NCBI RefSeq assembly: GCF_004210375.1
Contig: NC_134825.1
Span: 64,719,558 to 64,783,557 of the forward strand
Source of the DNA: Tachypleus tridentatus
Taxonomy: Eukaryota; Arthropoda; Merostomata; Xiphosura; Limulidae
Direction: 5' to 3'
DNA length: 64,000 nucleotides
Made by a program: the position numbers and the translations under genes. A model generated the notes under the pieces. That model ran no database searches, was not told the origin of the DNA, and saw only the letters and a program-made list of their open reading frames with translations. Positions 35,150-47,374 of the stretch are shown here, one piece after another. Position 1 is the first letter of the stretch. Each line of letters opens with the position of its first letter.

Positions 35150-36320
35150 AAAAGACACATGCCACATAGTTGGCATAATGTACTTGATGGTACAGAATGG
35201 ATCACATTCTTTTCTGTCTCTGAAAAGTGCAATAAAATAATTTATATTAGATCAGATCATTACAGAGAGCCTGAAGATTTAATTTGAACAATTTATTCGT
35301 GAATTCGATAAAACAAAATCTGTATTTTCTATGATTTGGTCACCAGAAAAGTCAGCGTGAATGTAAAACAACGAACTTGTGTATTGTTTAGTTCTGTATT
35401 TTCTATACTACTTGGATTTCATACTAACCGAATCTTTCCAGAGCCAAGTATAGCTCCACATACTGTTAATATTCACAGTGGGTTTTATTCACTCTATGTG
35501 TACTCAGATACTGTGGAACCTAATATTGTTGGTGATGTACAGATGCCACTGTTACGTATCATACAAACTAAAGGTCATAATGGAGACATGATCATAAAAA
35601 TATTTCCAAATCCTCATTAGAGACACGTTTCGATTGGGACTGATATAAAGGATGACAATGTCACACAATTCCATTTAAACCAGGAAAAGTGATCATAACA
35701 ATCCACTTTTGTCATCGTAAGAGTACCTTACTAAAATAAAATATCTGTGTACGATGCATGGTACAATTACCAAGTGAGATATGGTATACATACTTTACTA
35801 GTAGCCAGTGGCAACTTCGTCATAGACTGGGAGATATGTTGAGTAACCTCTTTCGTTCAGCTGTACCTTTTCTGAAGAAATCACATGAGCCTTAGAAATA
35901 CAAACTGTTCAATCACGTAAGTGTAGCATCATTTTTTCACATTAGGAAAATAAACCTGCCTTTGCTGGAAAATAATGACCAATGAAAAGACCTTTGAACT
36001 TGTTTCGAGACATTCAACATACCTAATAACAAGAAGAAACAGAAAGGTCCTGTATCCAGTATCACTATTCCCAAGATATGAAAAACATCGACTCCAGATT
36101 ATTTGGACGAGTAATGATGTCTCACCTACCACATGAAAAGTGTACAAAGTCTGAGCTAGACCTATTTTCTCTCTCTCCCATATTATCCATAATCGAGAAA
36201 TGTTAATGGATGGAATATTATCCCCTGTCACCATTGAATTTTCTACATCAGGTTCAGGAGACAGATAAACAGATCTGGCATATAAATATCTTTATGTGAC
36301 ATGAAAGATTGTCAAACCAG
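35150..36320 (+). mobile_element. Polinton/adintovirus-like fossil, capsid-region fragment (broken)
   Basis: A fossil of a Polinton (Maverick) or adintovirus-like element on the plus strand. One frame at 35336-35620 has the virion-associated pattern SLYVYSDTVEPNIVGD followed by PLLRI. Further on are a small-protein segment with NLFRSAVPFLKK (about 35840-35880) and a segment resembling F54H12.2-type proteins (ELDLF near 36155). The order fits that element class. It is broken, with multiple interruptions. No polymerase, integrase or terminal repeats are recognised, so only a piece of the element is present. It appears old. Confidence 0.6.
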
Positions 36321-36983
36321 ATGAAACTGATATAAAAAAATAGTCTGCCTCTTTCAGTTTTTTTCTTCGTTCTCTATTTTCTCAAGTCGATGTACTTTTG
36401 AATAAAAACTCATTTTGTGATTTCATAATCTTTATGAGTCATGCATCAAAAGTGTACTGAGATATAATTAAGATACTAAAAGGATTCAATTTACATTATC
36501 CACATGGGTAAAGTACACAGCAGGTAGCTTTTGACAATCTCAACTTTAAAGGTACAAACACTGATGGAATAAGAGATTGACAGGTATATACCCATGTAAC
36601 AGACTGTAAGCATGATTGGCCATCTTTCTGAAAAGCAAGTTATTGTCAAATGGTGTACGTTTAAAAACCTGTTTCACACAAAGAAAAAAGATGCATTTTG
36701 TATTATGCAGCGTGAGGAATCTGATAAGCTAATTAATTAATTGATTATTAATTACTGTTAACGAATTTTTAATTTACTTGTTATTAATCTTTAATTGATT
36801 ATTAATTTATGTATCATTTGGTTATTAATTATGTATGACGTCACAATTCCGTTTGAATATTACCTCCCTAATTTCTTTTAAGTACTCTATTAACTAATTC
36901 AGAAACAGAAAAACATAACATTAGATCGAGACTAAATTACTTCATAGTAAAACATTAGTGTCTGTTGTCTTCCTCTTCAAAAG

Positions 36984-37196
36984 GGCCCGGCATGGCCAAG
37001 CGTGTTAAGACTTTCGACTCGTAATCCGAGGGCCGTGGGGGCGTTATAATGTGACGAGTAAAAGAGTAGCCCAATAGTTGGCGGTGGGTGGTAATGACTA
37101 GCTGCCTTCCCTCTCGTCTTACACTGCTAAATTAGGGGCGGCTAGCGCAGGTAGCCCTCAAGTAGCTTTGCGCGAAATTAAAAAACAACAACCTTT
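36984..37196 (+). mobile_element. SINE family A copy with internal deletion
   Basis: Head GGCCCGGCATGGCCAAGCG. A deletion joins the anticodon region to CCGTGGGGGCGTTATAATG, and the tail is present. The flanks CCTCTTCAAAAG and CCTTTTCAAAG look like an imperfect target duplication. Confidence 0.88.
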
Positions 37197-40100
37197 TCAA
37201 AGTAGCTGTATAAATACGAATTGCTACAAAATTTAAATCATCATACTGAAAATTTTTGTTTTAAATGCCATTGTTTGGTACCTTTATTTTAAAAGGTGAT
37301 TTGGTTCATATATTTTTTCTGTACAGTGCTTTATTTCTACATAGGAACCAAATAATCGAATTAGTTCATAATCACTTTTTAACTATAATGTTTTCCATGC
37401 AACGTAGTTTATTTTGTATAATTTGACTTTCTAGCTATATTCTTAGTATATGATTGATTTACTATTGTAGTATACTTATTCAAAATGGCCATGTTGTTAC
37501 TTTTGTGAGGATTAATTAAATTAAGTTTCTAGTCTTCCTGAAAAGTCTGTATTCCTTCTATAAAATATTGCATGGCGTTTTTCATAATTAATTATTTTTA
37601 CTTCTTTTTCGAAGCTATTTTATAAATGCCATTGGTACTGTTACCTTAAATTATAGTGATTTTTAGATAAATAATTTTAATTAGTATTGATTTTTACAAT
37701 TAATTTAGGCAATGATATTTTATGGTAATCAGTTTTGATTTTATTTATCAATATCAAACGTATTAATGTATTTATCTTTTGTATAATACGGTATTTTTGT
37801 ACGGTAATGTAAGTTATCACCTATTTAGAACTGATGAACACAAGGAAAGACACCCAGTCAGAAACGCTTACCACCCACCACACATTGAATGTTTTAATTG
37901 TAATTCACTCATAACTTAGAGTGCAAGTAATAATAGTTTGTGGTAAAACACGTATTCGATATTCAATGCTTTAGTAAAGAATAAAACTGTGTCCCTCTTT
38001 TTAAATAGTTAATTTTTGTTTGCTTTTCGAATAACAAATATCACGTGAAGAAGAGATCGTTTGTTGAACTTTTTGCAACTAGTTAGAGCCACACAAAGCG
38101 ATAAGATCTACGTATAGTATGTGATACTGTAAGCTCGACTAAGGAACAGCTGTTGGGACTGTGGATAAAGTTGTTAATGTTCGTTTTTCTTCCTACCTTG
38201 TATACTACACTGAACCAACTACTGCTTGAAAGTACAATACTCCAACGTGTATAAAAATAGCCTGTTGATGTACAACAATATGATTGCAAACGCAATAACT
38301 TATTTGTGTCCTTCTTCCGCTACAGCATGTCACAATAACACTGAACTAATAACAATCAAAATGTTTAAGTTTTAAAATATTGTTCAAGGGGATATATCGT
38401 AATCCTTCTACTGTTTCAATAAAGATCAAAAAGGTATACGAACATCTAATTTCAATTTGTGAAATGGATCCCAGGATCTTATGATAACATTCATATTAAA
38501 ATCTACAACAAGACTAAAGAAAAGTTGTTTCATTGAACTTCTGCAGTATTTAAAGCAGTCAAATATTTTGTAAAATACCAGTGGAAAAAATAATTACTTT
38601 GTATTTCCACATTTTCACCTCAAATATAAACGATCTGAAGTGGATGGAAGCAGGACTTATTCTTTCTCTTTTTGTAATCCATCTTGTAGGAACAATGATT
38701 TACATGTAGCAAAATTCAATAGAATAACTAAGTGTTTCCGCAAACACACTCATTTATATTAATTAAGTAAATTATAAATAAAAATGATTGGATTTTTGGT
38801 TTTTATTAAGTGACATCTTTGAATGAAAGCAAATTTAAACGTTTATTGTATTACATTTACTTTCTGAAACATTTTTACCAAATAAGTAAATGATGTTTTG
38901 GCATATCCAAATTTCTGTAACTTTGGGAACTTCTTAATGTTTGGAAGTAAACTAGTATTTTTGGTTTTTGCTCAATAATTTGTCAATTCAACTGCTTATC
39001 ATACGATAGCAAAATTAAACCAAAAATTCGTGTTTACTTTCCAGCATTTTTTTTACTTTTAAGAAGTTTCTAAACTTGTAAAAATTTATGTGTCAACATT
39101 ATTAAGCTAATAATACAATGTGCCATAATTCGTCTGTGATGATCCAAAGCCAACAACACTTGTAATAATCTTGGTTTAGAGTTATAATAACTCATAGGTA
39201 GACCAAGCATAATAAAAGGTTTGAGAATTTTGTAAATGAAATTTTAGTATGACTGCAAGTGGAAAAAGAGAAGAAACAGGCATTTACTGGGCACCAGACA
39301 GTTCACAACTACTTTACTATATGGCTGTATGCAAAGTACTAAGACGAACAAAAGTTGCAACAAACCTGAATATTATGGAATATTTGTCTCTAAAATTAAG
39401 TGTTAAGTCTTGCATTGAAACAAAACTTTATGTTAAGAATCTAGAGATAACTTCAAATGCTCAAAATGCAGTTAGGGCACACATACTAATGTAGTAAAAC
39501 GGTGTTTAAAATACTAATATATAAGAGACACGCTATTTAATTAAAAACACAACAAATATTTAACACGACCACCAAACCTGACTGAACTGTAGTTTATTCA
39601 CACAAAATGTGCAAAATGTTTTAAGAAATGTCGACAACAAACAACAGTAGGATAATTCATACACAAAGTATTTGCAAACTATACAAAAATTATACCCGCA
39701 ACATACTAAGAAAAACAATAGCCACATTAACTGATCAAGAGAAAAATAAGATTACGATATAATACATTTACAATAGATGGTCTTCATGCTTCCATTAACA
39801 GAAGTCAAAGTGTCAAATACCACTGCACTTTAAGTCCAAATTTATTCTTGTTTACATACAAAATATTTACTTTCAACTGAATTATTATGAAACAAGTTTA
39901 AAACACTTATAAATACTTTAATTTACTACAACTCAATATCAGGTAGAATACAGACTGGAAAATAGGAAGTAACATCAGTTACGAAGACAACAACAAGTAT
40001 GCATCACCCTTACTAGTGATCCTTAACTAGTTGAGGGGAAAACTGGTTATACCATGTTATTTAGAACATCAGGTTAAACAATCTGTAAAATAAATTGAAA

Positions 40101-41092
40101 ACAAAGTACCTGAATAAACGTATATCCATTCTAAGTTACAAACATTTCTAGCCATTATATTTCTACAGTACAGCTGCACCGTACTTTACATTAATAACGT
40201 CTTTAGTCCAACCTTAATTTTAGTTTTAACTCCAAATTAAAAATTTAATTATAACCTGACTTTTCTGTAACAGTATTATACTTTTAAGTCTGGACAAAGT
40301 TAGGTGTCACAGTTAGTTTATATGTATAAAAACCATAGGAAACGGATATTTTTAATTTCAATACACAAAAGAACTTTACAAGAAATGCAAAAATAAAATA
40401 TTTAGCTCTGGTTTGCACACAATATATACCAGAGTCCCGAAATATAAGAAAATACCCTTTAACACCAATTTTAAAAAGAACAGAAGACTCTGGTTCTTCT
40501 ACGAAAAATAGAAACACAAAATTGTGCTTGTTCTGCAAAAAATAGGAATATAAGTTTTATATAAATTCTAAGCAAATAATGTTTACATGATAGCTGGTAT
40601 TTTTAAATTATGTAGCACTTGATGCACATAGAGACTGAATAGTTAGGTCAGAAATCCCTAAAGGTCAGGCACAACCATTCCTTATTTAGAGCAACTGAGT
40701 AGAGTGGGGACAAACAACAAACAATAAGCAATGCAGAAAGACTGTCACCTGTAAAACTCTTCTTATCTGATAGCAAAGTGGATTATTACACTTACAGTGT
40801 CACTACGTTTGACATTTAATCAGTAAGTTCAGTATCATATAAATAGCTTAATCTGGCCTACTGGTCATAGATTATTATTTTCTCAGATGTTTAAAATTTT
40901 CATTGTATATAATATTGTTCAAAATGTTAACAATGACATCTTTATAATTCAAACGTTTAGAAACAAGACATATTATTTTGTTTTGTACAGATAAAACAAG
41001 CTATACACAGAAAGTATTTTAATAAACAAATATGATTAAAAATACTTTGCAGCAATAGGTATGATTAGTTGCCATTGGTTATTACCACTTAC
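37197..41092. other. No supported gene
   Basis: Very AT-rich (TTAATTA-type runs). A frame at 39249-39494 (81 codons) has no recognisable family or context. If the candidate exon at 41093 is real, part of this could be its downstream intron or 3' UTR. Confidence 0.4.
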
Positions 41093-41150
41093 ACTCGAAA
41101 TGATTGAAGATTGATCACTATCGTATGGTTGTTGTTTATCTTCCAAGAAA
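41093..41150 (-). other. Candidate orphan exon (unknown gene)
   Basis: On the minus strand a poly-T tract ending in TAG is followed by 58 bases and then AGT|GTAAGT, a strong donor. With a one-base lead-in it reads FLEDKQQPYDSDQSSIISS. If the donor is skipped, the frame runs on to a stop at about 41041. The phase (1 base) is compatible with the 2-base end of the candidate exon at 48675-48744. I do not recognise the protein. Splice signals this strong next to an open frame can occur by chance in AT-rich DNA. Confidence 0.3.
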
Positions 41151-41293
41151 CTAAAAAAAAAAAAAAAAGATGAACAGATGGAAAGATTTATATCACATTA
41201 TCAGAGAAAGTATGATTTTAGGCATATAAATACGTCATAATACCTAAATTCAAAATGGAATGATTCCTCATTAATCTATATATTTCAGTTGAA

Positions 41294-41332
41294 TGGACAC
41301 AATCCAACCTTGATTGGACTGTGTCCATTTAG
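41294..41332. repeat. Short near-perfect hairpin
   Basis: AATGGACACAATCCAA and its near complement TTGGACTGTGTCCATT (15 of 16 pairs) are separated by about six bases. The loop is too short for a typical microRNA precursor; it may be the remnant of a foldback element. Confidence 0.5.
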
Positions 41333-42419
41333 GTTTCTAAGAACGAAAAACCTATAAGATTATCAAAATATATTTAACAGCTTCTACGAGATGGAAAATA
41401 CAAAAATATACTGTAATCATATGGCCAAGAACGTGAGTATAATAATGGCTTCAGATGTGGATGGACCACAATGATTTACAACGACCATAAACACATTCAT
41501 TATAGATCTTGTCTGTCCATACTATCGAAAACTGCCAAACTAAGAAAGCATTGTTTGTAAAAACTGACATGGGCATTGATGTAATCTAGACTAAAATAAA
41601 AACCATTACAGTTCCACTGAATAAATGTTGGTATAGACGACAAACTTATAGCTTTTTCTTGCTTTTTCCTATTATTCCAGGAATGTTTATTATCTTTACA
41701 AGCCAGTCAACTGTTATAGGATAGGCCATGGGGATAAAAAATTGAATATTCCCATTTGTATGCAGTTATAATAGAAACTATACAGTGATCCTGCAGGAAT
41801 TAACCAAATGTGTATGATTTAAAGATACAGTTAAGCTACTCTCTCATGTGAATATGGGAACTGAGATAACTTTGTCGGAGGATGGGTATTGTAAAATATT
41901 TAGAGTGGTAAATGTCTGTATTTCATTTAAAATTATAGTTCACAGAAGGAATGCACAACTCTAATTTAATATTTGTTGCCAGTATTTCATAGGATAATTT
42001 ATACTTTTCCACTTGCATAGTATAGAAAAGAAACATATGGGTATGTTAATGAAATCGTCTGTCGTACACCTGTAACAAATATCACAGAGCTAAAGAACAG
42101 TATAACGGACGTCATCATCATTGTAACTATGTATAGGTTAAATTACACTGAACGTGCTAATGGTGTACACGTAGAGATTTACTGACTTAGCAATCAAAAT
42201 GTTAGAGTTCAGCTGGAAGAAGTTGAAATTGTATGGTTGTATTTCTTTTTTTTTAGTGATTATATTTTAAAATACGAAAGATAATTTTGAACTGCCATTT
42301 ATTTGAACCTTTAGGGTAATATTTTCTCCCAGTTAGACAAGAAGAGCTCAAATTATAACTATTTAGCGAGGCAAAGTCCATAAATATCATAAAATATGTG
42401 TACAGTATATATATATATA

Positions 42420-43730
42420 TACAGTAATGTTCAGAAGTGTTAGGATAATATTATATTTTATTATTCTTTACATTTTATAAGGCTAATTCTTCCATGCCAT
42501 TACAGAATGTAAATTTCAACACATTGACAATTCAATGAGCCAGAGAAAGAATACTTGTCATTCATTAGAATTTCCGTAACTTGTACAAAGGCCATGTCAT
42601 AATGGTTCTGCCTGGATGAACATACTGATTAAATCTAGGGTCTGAAATAACTGTCATGTTATCCCATGCAGTGTCTTAACTACATAGAAGAAAGCTAGCA
42701 CATGGTACCAGTATATGCTAAAAGAAATCAAGTTAAGAGCAATTCACAAATTAACCTTTATAAAAACAGTGTTTAACGCTACATTTTAAGTTTAGTTACC
42801 ATGTCACACTCCAAAGCGTAGAGAATTGTCAGTTTAGTAGAGAGTTCGCATAAAAGCTTTATGTGATGTTGGTTGGACTTTCAGAAAAATTGATGGAGAC
42901 ATTAAACGCTCCCACTATACTGTTAAGTACACCCTGCATTGTGAAACTGAGATAGGTAAATTTGAAAATAGGAAAGGAAGAGGCAGAAAACCTAAATTCA
43001 ATTATATGGACTAGCAGATTACCCGTGGCGCCAGTGCATTAGATCCGCTCGTGACGTATTCATGACGTCACATTTGCACCCTGAGAATGTAGAAAAAAAA
43101 AAGTTCTCCGTGAAGAAAAACGGAGGCGAAACAGAAAAATCGTAATCCCTATTGCAAATCTAACTTACACACAGGGAACAAATATTGCAAGGTTGGAGTT
43201 GCACACCGCGTTATAAAATCATATTTCCAGTATTATATAAATAAAATCATCATTATAGTATGATTTTAAGTATCTTCGCTTATGAAGCCTTTGGGACAGA
43301 ATAAAGACTGTCACTGATTTCAAGCATAAGATAAACAACCATGTACGAAATGATAAAAAAGTGTCCAGATTTAGAGTATCAAGAAAACTCAACGAGAATG
43401 GAATATTGGGCCGTAGAGCAATTCAAAACCTTTTGTTTGATCTCTAAATATAGTCAAGAAACGAAACTTTGTTTAAAAAGTAGAAAAACTGGACTTTTGA
43501 TTATTGGAAAAGGGTATTACAGACGGATGAGTCCAAAATTAAATTTTTGTTTCAAAACGTTGGTTGTGCGACCCGCGGAAGAAAGGTGAAAGATACTTAT
43601 CTCAATGCATAGTACCTATCATGAATCATGGGGGAGTTAATGTTATGGCAATTACATTTGCTCCCAAAGTTATTAATTAAGAGTGCATCAAATTGGTACT
43701 GACATTGATAAAATCTGAAAGTAATCCTGA
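42420..43730 (+). mobile_element. Tc1-like transposon, copy 1, decayed, interrupted by another insertion
   Basis: The left end TACAGTAATGTTCAGAAGTG resembles Tc1-family ends. Plus-strand remains include an HTH region (RIKALCDVGWTFRKIDGDIK), FENRKGRGRKPKF and, after an unrelated insert at about 43008-43258, the DDE region in the frames around 43341-43589 (SKYSQETKLCLKS, remnants of WTDESKFE). Many stops and shifts interrupt it. The right end is not clear. Confidence 0.72.
43008..43258. mobile_element. About 250-bp insertion inside Tc1 copy 1
   Basis: Comparison with the second copy (56786-57665) shows extra sequence exactly here, starting GGACTAGCAGATTACCCGTG and ending near an AT-rich CATCATTATAG. 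It has no reading frame. It may be the 3' end of a non-LTR element or a SINE of unknown family. Confidence 0.6.
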
Positions 43731-44429
43731 TCTTTGGCGATATACTGAAATATGGAATAATGGTTGATTTACTATGCAGATATTTGTGTTACGTCAACCT
43801 GACAACAATAAGACTACAATAAGCAAATAATTTCGAAATTGAATCATCTATCGATGTTATTACGATTGTTTGGTATTCTTTATAAATAGTTTACAAAAAT
43901 TTAAATATAAAGAAGTTATTAAGTTTTATTCAACACTGTTAACATTAGTAATATTTTAGACTATGACACATTTAAGAAGAATAGTTTGTTATCCTTAAAT
44001 AGCATTTTATAATTCTCTTCTTTCTCTAATTGCCAGAACAGTAAAAATGTTCAACGAACTGATGACAAGTCATTTTCCCGAACTCACTGGATTGCTTCTC
44101 CCAAATGTGTGGTTCAGATTTTCTTCTTTACGATTGGTAATTTCGATCTTCTCAAACACACCTTTATTTCTGAACACGATATTTTTTTTTTTCTAAATTG
44201 TTAATTCAGAGTTAACTGAAAACAGGTGTCTTGAAAAAACTTAGTAGAACAGAATTATGGAGCACCGATTAAAGGGAAGAAAAACACAAGGACTAATGAG
44301 TAAATTTTGAAACTTTAAATTAGCTTGAATTCCAGAAAATCTCAGCTTTTGAAACTTTACAACTATTTTTGATTGTTTTAAAATTCGCTGTTTCCTTTTG
44401 TTACAAGCTCGTCAATAATCAGATGATGT

Positions 44430-45735
44430 CGAGAAAACCCACTTGTAGAGAAATATATATGCAAAAACGACTCGTTTGGATTGAAAAAATATTTTACATA
44501 GAAGAGCGAACAACGTTTCGACCTTCTTCGGTCATCGTCAGGTTCACAAAGAAAGAGGTAACTGACCGGAAGCTGACCACATGTTTGGAAGGGGTTGTGT
44601 CACTGAGTGTCGGAATGTAGAGGGCGGTGTTAGATGTTTGAATATATAATTTTATTTATTTTATTATATTAATATAGGTATAAAGGCGTTCCTTTATATT
44701 GGTTTATTTTGGGTTTAAGTTGTTGTATAAGTAAGGCTTCTTTAATTTTGCGTTTGTTTATGTTTGTTTCTTTATTTAGTATTTGAGTGTTTTCTATGGT
44801 TATGTTGTGTTTATTTGACTTGCAGTGTTCGAAAACGTGTGAAGATGACTTTTTATGTTCTTTGAATCTGGTTTCCATTTTTCTACTTGTTTCTCCAATA
44901 TAGAAGTCGTGGCAGTTATCACACTGTATTTTATAAATAATGTTGATGTGGTGTTTGTCAGTGTAGTTTTTCATAGTATAGACCTCAGTTTTGTGCCTGG
45001 TTTTTGAATAAATTTGGTATTAACTGGAATGTAAAATTTTTTACTAGTTTTTGCCAAATGTTGGTTATTTGTCTGCTGATGTCAGGAATATATGGTATGC
45101 AGCAGTATATGGTTTCGTAAGTTTTAAATTCGTGAGATATATTTACTTTTGTTGGTTGATTTTGCTTTCTGTCTAGGTGTGTGCTTATAATGTTTTCTAC
45201 GGTTTGTAGAGGAAACTCATTGATGTTGATGAAGTATTGTTTTATTTTGTCTAATTCATCGTTAATTTTATCTGGTGAGCATAGTTTTATGGCTGTGTTT
45301 ATTTGGTTTCTTAGTATGTTGAGATTTGTTTTATTTCATGTGCTGAGTACCAAGGAATATATAGTCCAGTATGGGTGATTTTTCAATGGATTTCTGTTTT
45401 AAATTGTGTGTCGGTTCTTGTAATTTTGAGGTTAAGAAATAATATTTGATTGCTTTCTTCCTGTTCACATGTGAAGTTAATGTGAGTTGATGTGATTGAA
45501 AAAATTAAGTATGTGTTCTGTAGATTTGAATCCCGCAACCGTGTCATCTACATATCTGTACCAGTATAGTGATGGATGTAATGCTGTGTTAATTGCTTGT
45601 GTTTCAACTTGTGTCATAAAAATATTGGCTAGAACTGGTGATACTGGGTTGCCCATGCTTAGGCCATTTGTTTTCTCGGCATCACTGAATGTAGCTCTTA
45701 TGCGGCAAAACAAAACATTTAGAAACAAACAAGCT
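44430..45735 (-). mobile_element. Penelope-like retroelement, 5'-truncated and decayed
   Basis: Read on the minus strand. 45728-45477 encodes a reverse transcriptase part with GLSMGNPVSPVLANIFM and YRYVDD. The region down to about 45300 continues the RT (NFTCEQEESNQILFLNLKIT). 44974-44669 encodes a GIY-YIG endonuclease (HINIIYKIQCDNCHDFYIGE, then TSRKMETRFKEHK), the enzyme that marks Penelope-like elements. After it come about 230 bases of terminal repeat-like sequence with a hammerhead ribozyme motif. The N-terminal RT is missing and the frames are disrupted, so this copy cannot move. It lies about 700 bases beyond the Tc1-like copy. Confidence 0.88.
44506..44547 (-). ncRNA. Hammerhead ribozyme motif in the Penelope-like element
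   Basis: On the minus strand, from 44547 to 44506: stem I 5' arm GUGAAC, core CUGACGA, one U, stem II GACC with loop GAAGAA and GGUC, core GAAA, a two-base-pair stem III without a loop (AC/GU), then U as the cleavage residue, and stem I 3' arm GUUCGC. Stem I pairs over six positions with one U-G wobble. Predicted cleavage lies between 44512 and 44511. Penelope-like elements are known to carry such minimal hammerheads in their terminal repeats. The extra U between core A9 and stem II is the only departure from the consensus. Confidence 0.75.
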
Positions 45736-46163
45736 TTACTAACAAATGTTATAAAGCACTTCTTTACAAGTTCTTATTAATTCAAGTCTTTATGATATGG
45801 TTAAGAATAAAGATCAAAGTGAATAATTAAGAAGCTGTCATTTGCACTTACAATTTCACACCATAGATTTGTCTTTTATGTATATATACAATTAAATTTA
45901 TGTTCGAAAATATAATTAATGACGAAACGTTTTTAATTTAAGAACCTTAGTTTCTTTTGTACTGACTTGCAAAACAATTTACTTTTTGTCAATTTGCTTT
46001 AAACAATTGGCTTTATTAAATTGTAAGTTTCTTAGTAATGTATATATACATATAAATATATATATATATAGTTAATTTACTTTTGACCTACGTAGTTAAT
46101 TTTATTTTTATTTATTTACCAAAGTCCGCCTATCATCATAAAGTTAATATTTACTTCGCACCC

Positions 46164-46284
46164 TATACCCTGCTAGGACATTGGTAAATCTATGGATTTA
46201 CAACGCTAAAGTCAAGCGTTAGATTCCCCTCGATGGACAGAGCAGATAGCCCGATATGGCTTCACTGTAAAAAACACACACACT
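46164..46284 (+). mobile_element. SINE family B copy with short TSD
   Basis: CCTGCTAGGACATTGGTAAA, box-B region GCGTTAGATTCCCCTCGATG and a (CA)n end. TTCGCACCC flanks it at 46155-46163 and 46285-46293. Confidence 0.82.
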
Positions 46285-46702
46285 TTCGCACCCAACAAAG
46301 TCTATGATATGCCAAGTATGTCACGAAATTGCACCAAATAATTTAAACAACTTACTTTTAAGCATAACTCTCTAGCCTTTATGTAGTTTTGTAAATATTT
46401 TCAAACTTACTCTGTACAAATTTTATGAAATGTCTCTAGTTTAGATTAAACAAATAGGCAAAATAAAAGGCTTATTTTGTGGCATCCGTAATTATAATTT
46501 GGGTATTCATAAATAAGCTGTAGTTTAGGTTTTCTTATGTTGAGATTTCCATAGCAAATATTTTCACATGTGTATGTTTAAAAATGTTTTAAACTGAGTA
46601 TGGACTTAAGTTGAAACAGAGTTCATTAAAAATGAGATAATATCAGATAGGTCTCAAAACACAATCACTTTTTCTATGTAATGATTTTTGTATGTCAGAG
46701 CT

Positions 46703-46812
46703 GTGGTTTGTTATTAAGCACAAAGCTACACAAAGAGCTAGACGTGCTCTGCCCACTACTGGTATTGAAATCTGGTTTGTAGCATTATAATTCCACAGAC
46801 ACATTGCTGTGT
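46703..46812 (-). mobile_element. SINE family C copy
   Basis: A minus-strand copy: GTTTGTTATTAAGCACAAAG, GTGCTCTGCCCACTACTGG, with the head near 46810. Confidence 0.7.
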
Positions 46813-47103
46813 GACTGGAAGTCATATCTAAGAGTTTTAAAAGCCAATATATTTGTGTTATCAAGAAACAAATAACAAGCAGTTCTATACTAACCACAAA
46901 TGATAAAAAATAGTGAGGAACAACTCCAAACGGACTATTTCATTGTATCATATACAATAAACCTATTGTTTTTCTAAAGAAAAACAAATAACATAAAATT
47001 CTCAAAGAAAAGAACAATATATTCACGTGAAGTCATGGCACAGCTTTTGTTCCGTATCTTGCAAGTCAATTTCAAGATTTACTAGCTTATTTTGAAGGAT
47101 AGC

Positions 47104-47374
47104 TTTGTTTTGTTTTGGAATTTCGCACAAAGCTACTCGAGGGCTATCTGTGCTAGCCGTCCCTAATTTAGTAGTGTAAGACTAGAGGGAAGGCAGCTAG
47201 TCATCACCACCCACCGCCAACTCTTGGGCTACTCTTTTACCAACGAATAGTGGGATTGACACATTATACACCCCCACGGCTGGGAGGGCGAGCATGTTTA
47301 GCGCGACGCGGGCGCGAACCCGCGACCCTCGGATTACGAGTCGCACGCCTTACGCGCTTGGCCATGCCAGGCCA
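47104..47374 (-). mobile_element. SINE family A copy, full length, perfect 12-bp TSD
   Basis: A full minus-strand copy. TTGAAGGATAGC flanks it at 47092-47103 and 47375-47386. Confidence 0.95.

Noticed and set aside
35929-36234. 101-codon frame on the minus strand
   Set aside because: It is antisense to the Polinton-like fossil, which explains its length.
39249-39494. 81-codon frame on the plus strand
   Set aside because: No recognisable domain, no flanking exons and AT-rich surroundings; likely chance.
42404-42420. (TA)n and other simple runs (16317, 16980, 17583, 28921, 41151, 46042)
   Set aside because: Ordinary simple-sequence tracts; no further meaning seen, except that the run at 41151 forms part of a possible splice acceptor.
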